A stretch of DNA of 64,000 bases from Limosilactobacillus pontis (GCF_002940945.1 NZ_PNFV01000003.1:159266-223265), one strand, 5' to 3'. Shown: positions 55,169 through 64,000, numbered from the stretch's first letter. The notes: generated by a model from the sequence alone, not told the origin. A program made the numbers and translations.

Positions 55169-55251
55169 TGGGGGAGAGTGGATTCGAACCACCGAACCCG
55201 AAGGAACGGTTTTACAGACCGTCGCGTTTAACCAGACTTCGCTACTCCCCC
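55169..55251 (-). tRNA. tRNA-Tyr (GTA)
   Basis: 83 nt class II tRNA, acceptor GGGGGAG/CTCCCCC, anticodon loop CTGTAAA giving GUA, with a long variable arm. Transcribed ahead of tRNA-Gln on the minus strand. Confidence 0.95.
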
Positions 55252-55369
55252 AAAAGGGTTTTGTTGATCAGTCACAAACATAACTAACCAACGTTTATTA
55301 TAATACCGAATTCCATAAGTAAATGCAAGACCAATTTTAATATTTTTTTGCCAACTTCCCCACTCTACG

Positions 55370-55402
55370 AAAAAAGCCCGCCGGATCATGCCCGGCAGGC
55401 TT
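55370..55402 (-). terminator. Terminator after dtpT
   Basis: Minus-strand GCCTGCCGGG / CCGGCGGGC hairpin then six T. Confidence 0.85.
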
Positions 55403-55436
55403 TATAAAATAAAGTAATCAAGTTTAATTGTACCGC

Positions 55437-56936
55437 TTAGTCAACGCCACCCATAAGGCCGTGGATCTTCTTGACGAAGAACATCAGGATGATACCGAAG
55501 ACGATACTTACCAGCCCGATCGTCAGGAAGTATGGGACCTCCGTAGAAGATGAGTAGAACTTAACGATCTGAGCGTTAACCGCTTGGGCAGCGGCATCGG
55601 CCAGGAACCACATACTCATCATCTGAGACTTGAAAGCCTTTGGTGCAAGACGGGTCGTGACGGCCAGTCCAATTGGCGAGATCAGCATTTCACCAATTTC
55701 AACGATGAACCAGGAGCCAACCAGCCAGAACGGGGAAACCCGACCGGCGGTGGTACCGTGGATCAAGGCTGGCAGCGCCATGAAGGCGTATGACAGACCA
55801 GCAAAGACCAGCCCGGCAGCGAACTTGCCAGGGGCACTCGGCTGGTTCTTCCAGTGATCCCAAAGGGTAACGAATACCGGCGTCAGAATCATGATGAATA
55901 ATGGGTTCAGTGTCTGGAAGTTAGCGGCCGCAAAGTGCCAGCTACCGATGTGCAGGATCGTCCGCTGTTCAGCGAAGAGGGCCAACACAACGGAACCAGA
56001 TTCTTCAATGGCCCAGAAGATAACGGCGGCGATGAACAGCGGGATATAAGCGAGTACCCGAGAATGTTCTTCCTTCGTAACCTTCTTGGAATTCAGCATC
56101 ATGATGAAGTAGTAGATCGGCAAAGCGATCGCAATAATCGTAATGATCGTGATGATGTTGGTGATGTTCAACTGCCCCATTGCAGCCAGCAGGCCAAGGA
56201 TAACAGCCAAGACAACCACGCCAACCAGGGTCCAGATCATAACCGGACGAAGGCTTTCCTTGTCGATTGGGTCGTCCGGGTACAGGCTATCCTTAGATAG
56301 GTATTTCCGTCCGCCGACAACGTATTGGACCAGACCGAAGAACATCCCGATAGCGGCCAGAGAAAAGCCGGCGTGGAAGTTCATTTCGCCATGGAAGAGG
56401 TTTAATCCAAAGCCGTTGGCAGCCCACGGAACCGCCCATGGAGCAACCGCGGCCCCTAAGTTGATCCCGAAGACGAACATACTGAAACCGGAATCCCGCC
56501 GACGGTCATTCTCGGCGTAAAGACCACCGACCATTTCGGAAACGTTAGGCTTTAGCAGCCCGGTCCCGGCAACGATCAGGGCGATCGAAACGTAGAGGGC
56601 GCTGACGCCGAACGGCAACGACAGAGCGATGTGCCCGAACATGATCAGGACACCACCGATAAAGACGGTCCGTCGTGGGCCCCAAACCCGGTCAGATAGC
56701 CAACCACCGACAACCCCAGACAGGTAAACCAGTGAACCATAGATCGACATGATCGAAGCGGCGGTGGTTTCGCTCATTCCTAAACCGCCCTTAGTGACGG
56801 CATAGTACATGTAGAATAACAGAATTGCCCGCATTCCGTAGTAACTGAACCGTTCCCACATTTCAGTGAAGAACAAGGTTGAGAGACCACGCGGTTGCCC
56901 GAAGAACGCGGTATCAATATCTTTTTGTTTACTCAT
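55437..56936 (-). CDS. dtpT: Di-/tripeptide proton symporter DtpT (POT family)
   Basis: Takes up small peptides with protons. The 499 residues have about fourteen helices; signatures are MWERFSYYGMRAILLFYMYY (ExxERFxYY) and the FSMFVFGINLGAAVAPW segment. It feeds PepC and PepI in the window in principle. No T-box or obvious operator precedes it. Confidence 0.95.
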   Translation of the reverse strand: MSKQKDIDTAFFGQPRGLSTLFFTEMWERFSYYGMRAILLFYMYYAVTKGGLGMSETTAASIMSIYGSLVYLSGVVGGWLSDRVWGPRRTVFIGGVLIMFGHIALSLPFGVSALYVSIALIVAGTGLLKPNVSEMVGGLYAENDRRRDSGFSMFVFGINLGAAVAPWAVPWAANGFGLNLFHGEMNFHAGFSLAAIGMFFGLVQYVVGGRKYLSKDSLYPDDPIDKESLRPVMIWTLVGVVVLAVILGLLAAMGQLNITNIITIITIIAIALPIYYFIMMLNSKKVTKEEHSRVLAYIPLFIAAVIFWAIEESGSVVLALFAEQRTILHIGSWHFAAANFQTLNPLFIMILTPVFVTLWDHWKNQPSAPGKFAAGLVFAGLSYAFMALPALIHGTTAGRVSPFWLVGSWFIVEIGEMLISPIGLAVTTRLAPKAFKSQMMSMWFLADAAAQAVNAQIVKFYSSSTEVPYFLTIGLVSIVFGIILMFFVKKIHGLMGGVD

Positions 56937-57218
56937 AAAGATTTGATTCCTCCATTGATAATTGCATGGTCAGATTAATCACTTTAGAATACTCATTCCA
57001 AATAATTAGAAAAATCTAACTTTCTTATGACAATGTAATTATTTTAGTCCTCCCTATCAGAATAGTCAATTACAAAATAAAGTTTTGATGAGAGAAAAGT
57101 GGGAAGATGTTTTATTTTGCTTAATAATTTTCAGCAGGGCCAGCAAAACAGGTTAATTTAATTAACTATCGTAAGTGTTCTGTTTAAAAAATAAAGGCCG
57201 TCTCCTTACGACAACCCC

Positions 57219-57515
57219 CTACTTTTCCCGACCAAACTTAATATAAGCCAGGATCACGGTCGCTACCAGGTAAGCAATTGATAGCACAAAGATAGCATTA
57301 CCAATGTTGGCCCAGTAGTGACTATTAAAAAAGCCAAAAAAGAACATACTCAAGCCCAGACCAATCAGCCCTGGAGCAATAATTAGACCTGACTTTTTAA
57401 GTTTCTCTTCGCTCTTATTCGAATGTCCCGCCAGCAGGCGCAACCATTTGCCACGGGTGAATTGAACTCCGATCAGCATGAAAACAACACACAAGGTTAA
57501 GTACAAGATATCCAT
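57219..57515 (-). CDS. Small membrane protein, DUF3784-like
   Basis: A 98-residue membrane protein with three helices (about residues 2-18, 44-62 and 70-90); the loop RGKWLRLLAGHSNKSEEK is like that of DUF3784 proteins, which I recall only roughly. Function unknown. Weak terminator downstream. The intergenic stretch 56937-57218 has no gene I can support. Confidence 0.6.
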   Translation of the reverse strand: MDILYLTLCVVFMLIGVQFTRGKWLRLLAGHSNKSEEKLKKSGLIIAPGLIGLGLSMFFFGFFNSHYWANIGNAIFVLSIAYLVATVILAYIKFGREK

Positions 57516-57577
57516 TTCCTAAATCCTCCACTCCATCAAAAAACGGCTGATGAGAAACTCACCAGCCGCTATATGAG

Positions 57578-57650
57578 CTCCGGCAGTCAGACTCGAACTG
57601 ACGACAACCTGATTAACAGTCAGGTGCTCTACCAACTGAGCTATGCCGGA
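57578..57650 (-). tRNA. tRNA-Asn (GTT), first copy
   Basis: 73 nt, acceptor TCCGGCA/TGCCGGA, anticodon loop CTGTTAA giving GUU. It is identical to the copy at 63736-63808. Confidence 0.95.
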
Positions 57651-57800
57651 ATAATCAATCAACGTTTAATATTATATCTTACTAGTAGGGAAATCGTCAA
57701 GCACTATTTTACCGCTACCCAACATATCATTTGACCGGTACGTTCAAAATCTCTTATAATATACTTGTAAAAAGTAAGCTATTAAGGAGGAGGCCTTTCT

Positions 57801-58289
57801 ATGTCAAAAACGATTGTACTCTATTACTCTGCCACTGGCACCACGAAACAGGTTGCTCAGACACTTGCTAAACAGCTCGGCGCCGACCTTGCCGAGATTC
57901 ATCCGGTCAAACCGTACACCAGCACAGACCTTAACTGGCACGATGAGTCAACCCGGGCAACCGTCGAACAGAAGCAGGAGCATGACGGTCGGGTCCCGAT
58001 CAAGGATGACCTGCCAGACTTGACACCGTATGATAACGTGATCATCGGTCACCCGATCTGGTGGGGCATTCCGCCGCGCCTGATCGCGGCCACGATCGAC
58101 AAGCTAGACCTTAATGGCAAGGTCCTGGCCACCTTTGGCACGTCCGGCAGCAGCGGCTACGACCGTGCCCAGGCCAACATTGCACGGACAGTCCAAGAGA
58201 ATGACTACCAACTGGACCTCCAGTCGGGGGATGTCTTGAACTCCCCAGCTAAACTCAACGCATGGCTAGACTCGATATCACTCAAATAA
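57801..58289 (+). CDS. Flavodoxin family protein
   Basis: A 162-residue short-chain flavodoxin-like protein with FMN-binding loops YYSATGTTKQVAQTL (residues 8-22), GHPIWWGIPPRL and GTSGSSGYDRA. The sequence is not close to NrdI, and the gene is far from nrdEF. Likely an electron carrier or quinone reductase; function unknown. AAGGAGG precedes the ATG. Confidence 0.85.
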   Translation: MSKTIVLYYSATGTTKQVAQTLAKQLGADLAEIHPVKPYTSTDLNWHDESTRATVEQKQEHDGRVPIKDDLPDLTPYDNVIIGHPIWWGIPPRLIAATIDKLDLNGKVLATFGTSGSSGYDRAQANIARTVQENDYQLDLQSGDVLNSPAKLNAWLDSISLK

Positions 58290-58329
58290 GGATCATAGAG
58301 TGATATAATAAGTTTTATAAGCCCTTATC

Positions 58330-58356
58330 GGAGGGGGACTACCCCTCCATTTTTTT
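58330..58356 (+). terminator. Terminator after the flavodoxin gene
   Basis: GGAGGGG / CCCCTCC hairpin followed by ATTTTTTT. Confidence 0.88.
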
Positions 58357-58438
58357 GCACCGTCATTATATCTTTGTAGTACAAATTAAATAAGGGAGGT
58401 AGTATTCTGTTTCTACAGGCTTGATTCCTAGGGAGTGA

Positions 58439-58984
58439 TTGCGTATCTGGCTGATTATCTTACTACTTTTTCTCCTGCACACCCTGGTTAAGGGAACCTT
58501 CCACTACACACGGATTAAGCGGTGGAGAATCATCCTGATACCTGCTTACACTATTCTAATGGTCATAATCTCAGTTGACCGCCACCCCACCATCGACAAG
58601 ATCCGTCTTCTGGTAATCCTGTTCATCATTGGCGAATTGATCGGTAAGTACCAGGCAAGCAAAGTTCAGGTCGTCAATACCCACAAGCGCCACCTGGGTC
58701 ATCCCATTCTCATTGCCAAGCGGAACTGGCCCTACCTAATTGGTTGGATTTTGGTCTTCTCAGCCGACATTACCCTGCAGGTTTATTTTGGCTTTCATAT
58801 GACCGTTGAGAGCCTTACCGACGAATTCTTCGAGTACATTATCAAGAACCTCAATCCTGTCCTGATGATCTTTTTCCACACGGACTGGTACATCTGGACC
58901 CTCACTGCCGCCTCTTATTTTGGCTACTATTACCATCTCGTGGCTCAGCACCCTGAGGTTCACAAGGTCCTGCATAAGCGGTAA
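58439..58984 (+). CDS. Unrecognised membrane protein
   Basis: A 181-residue membrane protein with about five hydrophobic helices, not assigned to a family. The start is TTG at 58439 behind AGGGAGTGA. Rich in His, Lys and Tyr in loops. It stands alone, with terminators on both sides, and no neighbour suggests a role. Confidence 0.65.
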   Translation: MRIWLIILLLFLLHTLVKGTFHYTRIKRWRIILIPAYTILMVIISVDRHPTIDKIRLLVILFIIGELIGKYQASKVQVVNTHKRHLGHPILIAKRNWPYLIGWILVFSADITLQVYFGFHMTVESLTDEFFEYIIKNLNPVLMIFFHTDWYIWTLTAASYFGYYYHLVAQHPEVHKVLHKR

Positions 58985-59125
58985 CACTTCCCTTGGTCTA
59001 CGCTAGCGATGTACAAATAGGCCAAAGGTTGTCCATAATTCAATTGATCCTGCTGCAATAACGACAATATTCTGCACCAATAGGGTATGAAACCTTGGTG
59101 TCTAGCAGTAATAAGTATAATACTG

Positions 59126-59161
59126 AAAAAGAACTCCCTCATTTCTGAGAGAGTTCTTTTT
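59126..59161 (-). terminator. Terminator between the membrane protein gene and the LPQTG gene
   Basis: AAAAAGAACTC / GAGTTCTTTTT with inner CTCA/TGAG pairing; T-runs on both strands, so it serves both convergent transcripts. Confidence 0.88.
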
Positions 59162-59180
59162 CATTCAAAACGATATTAGT

Positions 59181-62100
59181 TTATGCTCGCTTTTTAACGC
59201 CAAACATCGTCATCATTGTAGTGGTCAGCAACGTCAGCCCCAGCATTGCCAAAATAGAGCTTTGATCATTGCCAGTCTGTGGAAGCTGACTTTGCTTTGC
59301 TTGTTGCGTGACTTTATAAGCTTTCCTAGTCATGAGACTAGTTTCGCTACCGACATTTGAAGTACTATTTTCGGCCGTACGGTGACCACTGCTACTACTA
59401 ATAGTAGCATTCTGACTAACACTTACCCCTTGGCCAGCTACATTAGCAGCAACTTTCATCTGGGCCTTAACAGTAGTCTGAGATCCATCCGGGAAGGTTA
59501 CCAGCACATCCTCGGCATAGTTGCCAGCGTGTTGGGCATCCGTCGTAACCTGAGTCTTATTAGCCCAAGCAGCCGTTGTCCCAGCGGGTAATTCAGCAGC
59601 TTGGCCATTGTTAACAACCAAGGATAGAGTACCGTCATTGTTCTTAGATACTGGCAGGGTCAAAGCATTAGCCAGCTTAGGAGCCGGTACTGGATCGCCA
59701 GCCGTAATATTAACTGGCTTAACAACAACCTGCTTACCATAACGCTGCGCATCAGTCGTCTTAGCATCGGCCAACTTAGTATTAGCTTTGTCCAGATCAC
59801 GCTTAGCGTCCTTGACGGTTTGGGCAGTCTGGTCGGCCTTCTTTTGGGCAGCAATCAACTTATCTTGAGCGCGCTGAATTGCTTCAGTAAACGGCTGCAA
59901 AGCTAACTGTTCCCTTTGTAGTGCATCCTTGGCATCTATTAGTTCTTGACTAGCTTGATCAGCCTTTTGCTGGGCAGCAGCTAATTGCTGAGGAGCGTTT
60001 TGCAGGGCAACTAATTGGTTATTAAAATCGGCTAACTTATCCTGATCCTTCTTGACCGTTGCTTGCGCATCCTTTACTGCTTGAGCCTTGTTGTCAGCAA
60101 CCTTCTGCAGATGAGCAAGGCTTTGCTTAACCTGGTTCAAGGATTGCTGAGCACTGGCTAATTCACTGTTAGCTTGATCAAGTGCTTGTTGAGCTGCCTT
60201 AACAGCGGCTTGCTTAGTAGCTTGGTCAGCATTAAAGTTGTCAACAGCCTTTTGAGCATTTTGCTGAGTCTTTTGATCTGCGGTTAATTGGCCCTTGGCC
60301 TGTTGCAGTGCCACTTGAGCGTCCTGGGTAGCCTGCTTAGCTTGAACCAGGTTCTCCTTCACTCGCTTTGCGTTGGCATTAGCATCGTCAATAGCCTTCT
60401 GGGCATCAGCAACAGATTGCTTTACTTGACTCAGGGCCTGCTCAGCTGAGCTGACCCGGTTCTTCCGTGAATCAAGACTAGCTTGTGCCTTGCTTAAGGC
60501 ATTCTTAGCGTCACTAAGTTCCTGCTGTGCCTTTGCAACCGCCTGTTGCTTTGTCTTCAGGTTGGCACTCATGTTATTAACTGCTTGTTGAGCACTTTCC
60601 TGGGCGGCCTTGGACTGGTTCAGTGTGCTTTCAGCATTCGTCAGCTGGGCTGCAGCGCTGTTTAATGCAGTTTGAGCCTTGTTAAGTGAAGTTTGAGCAT
60701 TTGCGACTGCCTCGTCATCAGCTTGCTTATCGGTTTGGGCATCCTTAAGTGCCTGTTGAGCATTGTCATTTGCACTCTTGGCATTGTCGACGGTCGTTTG
60801 CTTTACTGATTGATCCCGTTTAGCACTGTTCAATTCAGCAACAAGCTCGGCGTTAGAAGGAATGGCATATGGGTTGTCACCAAGGTGATTATCTGCGGTG
60901 GCATCTGTAAACTCGTAATGTGCATACCCATATTTATCGTATCCAAAGCCAAGAGTACTGTTAGGGGCGGAGGTGCTTGCACCATAGTTAGCAAAGTTCA
61001 AGCTGTGTCCCCAGCTGTGAGGGGCGTCTGCAAACATCATTTCCACAATGCCATAGTAGATGCTATGCTTCAACGCATCCATAGATTGAACAGAGCTAAA
61101 CTGGTTCCGTACGTAGTTCCCAGATTCTGAGTCCCAGTGCCAGCTGGTTAAAGCACCATCAAGGTTTTCAGCAGTGTTGGTTTGATCCAAGTAAACATTG
61201 TGGTGCCCTTGACCATTAGTCATGTGTGATCCAAATGCGTCCCAGTTAGCATCGTTATAGCCTTCCTTAATAATCTTGTTACCCAAAGCAATTGATTCAG
61301 GAGTTACGGTAATCTTTGAAGTCCCCATCTGACTTCGAATCTGGTTAATCAGGTCAGCTGCATAAAGGGTCAATTCCTTCTGTTGCTCAGCAGGCATTGA
61401 GTTAACGCTTACCATAACATTTTTATCAGCATCGTTGCTCTTATACTGATTTAACTTTTGTGCTTCTGCGTTATAACCCTTAATTACTTTGCTTAGCCGA
61501 TTTTGTTCTTCTTGGTTCCAGTCGGACTGTTCCCGATAATTCTCGTAAGCCTTTAGGGCTTGAGCATACCCAGCAGGGAGCGTAATCGTATTAACACTAC
61601 TCAGTTGATCGTTCAGCCGTTGTGCCTTAGCCTTGGCATCGTTCAGAGCGCTGTTAGCATTGTTCAGAGCCGTTTGAGTCCGGTCAGCGGCAGCTTGCTT
61701 AGCACTAACTTCACTAGCAGACTGATGCTGAGCCTTTTCAGCAGCATCTAATGCGACTGATGCGTGTTGCTTGTTGGTTTCCGCCTGTGCCTTGTTGGCC
61801 TTAGCCTGCTCAACCTTCTGCTGATTGCGCTGTACAGCAATCGTAGCTTTGTCCAAGTTCTTTTTCAGTTGTGCGGCGTTAGTGCCCTTAAGAGCATCTT
61901 CAGCATTGTTGTAAGCAGTCTGCTTCTGGTTGACAGCGGCTTGCTTATCGTTGACATCTTGCTGAGCGTCAGCGACGTCATCGTTAGCCTGATCTAGGGC
62001 CTCTTGAGCCGCCTTTACGGAGTCGTTAGCCTGATTCAGCGCTTGCTTTTGAGCAACAGTAGCACCATTACCCAGCTGATCTGCTTGCTTTTGAGCCTGT

Positions 62101-62840
62101 ACCTGGGCATCTTGGGCCTTGGTTAAATCACTGCTCTTCTGGGCAACCGTATCCTGATCGTGTTGAACTTTGGCATTGGCATCACTTAATGCTTGATCAA
62201 CCTTGGAACTATCACCATTCAAAGCATCCTTAGCAGCACCCAGGCTTTTTTGGGCGGCATTAGTAGCAGCCTGCTTAGCGTCAGTAGCTTGTTGAGCCTT
62301 AGTTTGGGCATCACTAGCGCTCTTGACGTCAGCATTAGCTTGGTCAGCCGCCTTCTGAGCAGCACTTACGGCTTGCTGGTCATTCTTGATTTGATCTTCT
62401 TGATCGGTGACATTTTGCTGGGCCTTTTGGATATTCGCTGGAGTGGCACTTTTGGCAGCTTGTTGGGCCTCATTTAGGTTTCCTTGAGCAGCGCTGTTAA
62501 CAGCAGAAGCATTATTAACAGTGGCTTGAGCCTGGTCAACCTTAGCTTGCTGCGGCTTGGCAGCGTTAACAGCACTAGTCAGTTCACCTTGTGCACTATC
62601 CAAGTCACTTTGGGCAGCACTGTTAGCAGTGTTGGCTGAGTCCAGGTTAGTCTGAGCGGACTGAACACCTTGTTCAGCATTCTTAATCGCTTGTTGGCGA
62701 ACATCTTGAACCGTCTTAGCTTGGTCAGTGGTGTTCACCGTATCAGCGTGAGCATTATTCGTAACATCGACACCGGCAATGGTAGCAGCAGCAACAACGA
62801 TAGTAGCAGCAACCTTCTTTTGTATATTTTTATCATTCAT
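59181..62840 (-). CDS. LPQTG-anchored SEC10/PgrA-type surface protein
   Basis: A 1219-residue cell-wall protein. Residues 1-32 are a signal peptide ending AHA (no YSIRK); two long Ala/Gln/Lys heptad-like coiled-coil regions (about 33-415 and 660-1030) flank a globular domain (about 420-655) that resembles the SEC10/PgrA surface exclusion domain, with the SHMTNGQGHHNVYLDQ and ADAPHSWGHSLNF segments. A Rib-like domain (about 1035-1135) and LPQTG at 1186-1190 with a hydrophobic anchor follow. Probably sortase-anchored adhesin; ATG at 62840 follows GGGGGATCA. Its codons are more AT-rich than those of most neighbours. Confidence 0.9.
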   Translation of the reverse strand: MNDKNIQKKVAATIVVAAATIAGVDVTNNAHADTVNTTDQAKTVQDVRQQAIKNAEQGVQSAQTNLDSANTANSAAQSDLDSAQGELTSAVNAAKPQQAKVDQAQATVNNASAVNSAAQGNLNEAQQAAKSATPANIQKAQQNVTDQEDQIKNDQQAVSAAQKAADQANADVKSASDAQTKAQQATDAKQAATNAAQKSLGAAKDALNGDSSKVDQALSDANAKVQHDQDTVAQKSSDLTKAQDAQVQAQKQADQLGNGATVAQKQALNQANDSVKAAQEALDQANDDVADAQQDVNDKQAAVNQKQTAYNNAEDALKGTNAAQLKKNLDKATIAVQRNQQKVEQAKANKAQAETNKQHASVALDAAEKAQHQSASEVSAKQAAADRTQTALNNANSALNDAKAKAQRLNDQLSSVNTITLPAGYAQALKAYENYREQSDWNQEEQNRLSKVIKGYNAEAQKLNQYKSNDADKNVMVSVNSMPAEQQKELTLYAADLINQIRSQMGTSKITVTPESIALGNKIIKEGYNDANWDAFGSHMTNGQGHHNVYLDQTNTAENLDGALTSWHWDSESGNYVRNQFSSVQSMDALKHSIYYGIVEMMFADAPHSWGHSLNFANYGASTSAPNSTLGFGYDKYGYAHYEFTDATADNHLGDNPYAIPSNAELVAELNSAKRDQSVKQTTVDNAKSANDNAQQALKDAQTDKQADDEAVANAQTSLNKAQTALNSAAAQLTNAESTLNQSKAAQESAQQAVNNMSANLKTKQQAVAKAQQELSDAKNALSKAQASLDSRKNRVSSAEQALSQVKQSVADAQKAIDDANANAKRVKENLVQAKQATQDAQVALQQAKGQLTADQKTQQNAQKAVDNFNADQATKQAAVKAAQQALDQANSELASAQQSLNQVKQSLAHLQKVADNKAQAVKDAQATVKKDQDKLADFNNQLVALQNAPQQLAAAQQKADQASQELIDAKDALQREQLALQPFTEAIQRAQDKLIAAQKKADQTAQTVKDAKRDLDKANTKLADAKTTDAQRYGKQVVVKPVNITAGDPVPAPKLANALTLPVSKNNDGTLSLVVNNGQAAELPAGTTAAWANKTQVTTDAQHAGNYAEDVLVTFPDGSQTTVKAQMKVAANVAGQGVSVSQNATISSSSGHRTAENSTSNVGSETSLMTRKAYKVTQQAKQSQLPQTGNDQSSILAMLGLTLLTTTMMTMFGVKKRA

Positions 62841-63018
62841 AAACTGATCCCCCATTTTTTCAAACACTCATCTCTCCAACTTACACAATTTAATTCTAGT
62901 TCTTAACTATTATTATATCAACAGTTCGATGGATTCATTTTCACATTATAAAGTGTTCTAACCGTTAAACATAAAGCTTAGGCTATTAATAAATTGTGTG
63001 TAAAGGAATGGGGAAATA

Positions 63019-63372
63019 TTGATAGCTAATCTTGGAAGTGAAATCAGAAAGCGACGAATGCAACTTAACCTTACACAGGAAAGCCTTGCTGAACTAAGTA
63101 ATATTTCCGTCAATTTCTTATCACAACTCGAACGTACCAATAATCAAAATATCAGTATTAAGAAACTGGATTCAATTGCAGTAGCACTTAACACGAGCAC
63201 TCCAGAGTTAATTACAGCCGCTTATACTCTCACGAAAGATGACCAAAAAGACAGCAAATCTCAACTTTATTTTCTGAATAAACTAAATGCCGCTATCAAG
63301 AAACTGCCACGAAAAGAGGCCGAAGAGGTTAGCAAACATCTATTCTATGTAATTAACAATTTAACAAAGTAA
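63019..63372 (+). CDS. XRE family transcriptional regulator
   Basis: A 117-residue regulator with an N-terminal helix-turn-helix (GSEIRKRRMQLNLTQESLAEL, then ISVNFLSQLERTN) and a short helical C-terminal region. The start is TTG at 63019, preceded by GGGGAA. It is divergent from the LPQTG surface protein gene, so it may regulate it (inference); the 180 bp between them holds the promoters. Confidence 0.85.
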   Translation: MIANLGSEIRKRRMQLNLTQESLAELSNISVNFLSQLERTNNQNISIKKLDSIAVALNTSTPELITAAYTLTKDDQKDSKSQLYFLNKLNAAIKKLPRKEAEEVSKHLFYVINNLTK

Positions 63373-63417
63373 AAGACTATCTATGTAATCCAAAAGAATT
63401 CATAGATAGTCTTACTT
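63373..63417 (+). terminator. Terminator after the XRE gene
   Basis: Hairpin AAGACTATCTATG / CATAGATAGTCTT with a 15 nt loop and weak T-tail. Confidence 0.75.
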
Positions 63418-63492
63418 TATAGACCCTGCACACCGAAAAAGTTCCTAAAAGCCTATTACATCAGTATTCCGTAGCTTTTGAAAATTTCCAAC

Positions 63493-63529
63493 ATGCACAC
63501 GCTAATCACACAGTGCATAGTGTGTGCAT
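63493..63529. repeat. Nested inverted repeats, possible operator
   Basis: ATGCACAC (63493-63500) and GTGTGCAT (63522-63529), with a further CACAC/GTGTG pair inside (63507-63524). They lie between the XRE gene and the rRNA operon end; the role is unknown. Confidence 0.4.
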
Positions 63530-63544
63530 CACATTTATATATAA

Positions 63545-63598
63545 ACAAAAATAATCCTTGATATTCCGACATAAAACGTTGATATATCAAGGATTATT
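63545..63598 (-). terminator. Terminator of the rRNA operon
   Basis: A perfect 15 bp inverted repeat (AATAATCCTTGATAT and complement) followed on the minus strand by TTTTTGTTT, immediately after tRNA-Thr. Confidence 0.85.
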
Positions 63599-63619
63599 AA
63601 ACTTTGTAAGTTTTAATAA

Positions 63620-63692
63620 TGCCAACTAGAGGAATCGAACCTCCGACCTTCTCTTTACGAGGGAGATGCTCTACCGACTGAGCTAAGTTGGC
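63620..63692 (-). tRNA. tRNA-Thr (CGT)
   Basis: 73 nt, acceptor GCCAACT with 3' AGTTGGC, anticodon loop CTCGTAA giving CGU. The stem has one C-A mismatch at 31-39. Last gene of the rRNA operon. Confidence 0.9.
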
Positions 63693-63735
63693 ATAAAAGA
63701 AAAGATGTTAACCAAACCAGTCAACATCTCAACAA

Positions 63736-63808
63736 CTCCGGCAGTCAGACTCGAACTGACGACAACCTGATTAACAGTCAGGTGCTCTACCAACTGAGCT
63801 ATGCCGGA
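63736..63808 (-). tRNA. tRNA-Asn (GTT), second copy
   Basis: 73 nt, identical to the copy at 57578-57650. Located between 5S rRNA and tRNA-Thr as the first tRNA of the operon tail. Confidence 0.95.
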
Positions 63809-63815
63809 ATAATGC

Positions 63816-63933
63816 GCGTGGCAACGTCCTATCCTCGCAGGGAGCGATCCCCCAACTACTTTCGGCGTGTTGAAGCTTAACTACTGTGTTCGGCATGGGA
63901 ACAGGTGTATCCTTCAAGCCATCATCACCACAC
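63816..63933 (-). rRNA. rrf: 5S ribosomal RNA
   Basis: Minus-strand TGTGGTGATGATGGCTTGAAG ... CCCATGCCGAACACAG ... GGATAGGACGTTGCCACGC is the typical 5S rRNA of Firmicutes, about 118 nt. The right edge (63934-64000) is the 23S-5S spacer, so 23S rRNA lies just outside the window. Confidence 0.95.
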
Positions 63934-64000
63934 TACCCTCTTCGGGTGAGAGCTTGTGCTCTCAAAACTAAACAATATCCAATCTCACCAACAAACCTAA

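Noticed and set aside
57801..58289. Flavodoxin considered as the missing NrdI
   Set aside because: It is a general flavodoxin (162 residues, FMN loops YYSATGTTK and GTSGSSG) without obvious NrdI features and lies about 50 kb from nrdEF.
59181..62840. Repetitive coding segment looked at as a repeat array or CRISPR
   Set aside because: The repetition is in codons for Ala/Gln/Lys heptads of a coiled-coil surface protein; there are no constant repeats with unique spacers.

Overview
The window is chromosomal DNA of a low-complexity-genome lactic acid bacterium, most likely a heterofermentative lactobacillus of the Limosilactobacillus type (my inference). The evidence is a LacL/LacM two-gene beta-galactosidase, class Ib ribonucleotide reductase, fused AdhE, peptidases PepC and PepI, a DtpT peptide transporter, an LPQTG surface protein, cre-like sites, and base composition near 50% GC. 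The species cannot be named from this window.

Layout. 1-5456 (minus) is a replication/recombination block in the usual Firmicutes order read backwards: tadA, SRP RNA, dnaX, ebfC, recR, yaaL, tmk, darA, and holB running off the left edge. 5570-12849 (plus) holds nrdH-nrdE-nrdF behind a paired NrdR operator, then adhE behind a palindromic operator, then an unrecognised zinc-ribbon gene with a cre-like promoter, then mscL. 13547-16408 (minus) is a PadR-DUF1700-DUF4097 envelope cassette and a DUF5692-like membrane protein. 16775-31208 (minus, mostly) is the core information block: rplL, rplJ with its L10 leader, then an aminotransferase, pepI and (plus strand) an isoleucine-type T-box with a hydratase, then rplA, rplK, nusG, secE, rpmG, sigH, rlmB, mrnC, cysS, yacL, radA and dut. 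A probable CU-rich small RNA lies between cysS and yacL.

31322-38482 is metabolic and transport genes (GNAT, rpiA, pepC, esterase, gpmA, AEC transporter, large membrane protein). 38573-41465 is lacM-lacL with a cre-like site on its promoter. After a tRNA-Leu(AAG) come sprT, tex, nadE, pncB and a GntR regulator (NAD salvage group), then racD with an AspT-like exchanger, an MFS pump, an unknown basic protein and an MMPL transporter. 55089-63933 contains tRNA-Gln, tRNA-Tyr, dtpT, small membrane proteins, tRNA-Asn, a flavodoxin, a 1219-residue SEC10/PgrA-type LPQTG surface protein, a divergent XRE regulator, and the end of an rRNA operon (5S, tRNA-Asn, tRNA-Thr).

Most of the window is conserved core genome. 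I saw no phage, insertion sequence or CRISPR array. The least explained pieces are the CU-rich sRNA candidate (27904-28059), the Ile T-box with its 28-residue ORF and hydratase, the apparent AUA start of sprT, the A34 leucine tRNA next to a TadA-encoding genome, and the unrecognised genes at 12379, 51691 and 58439.
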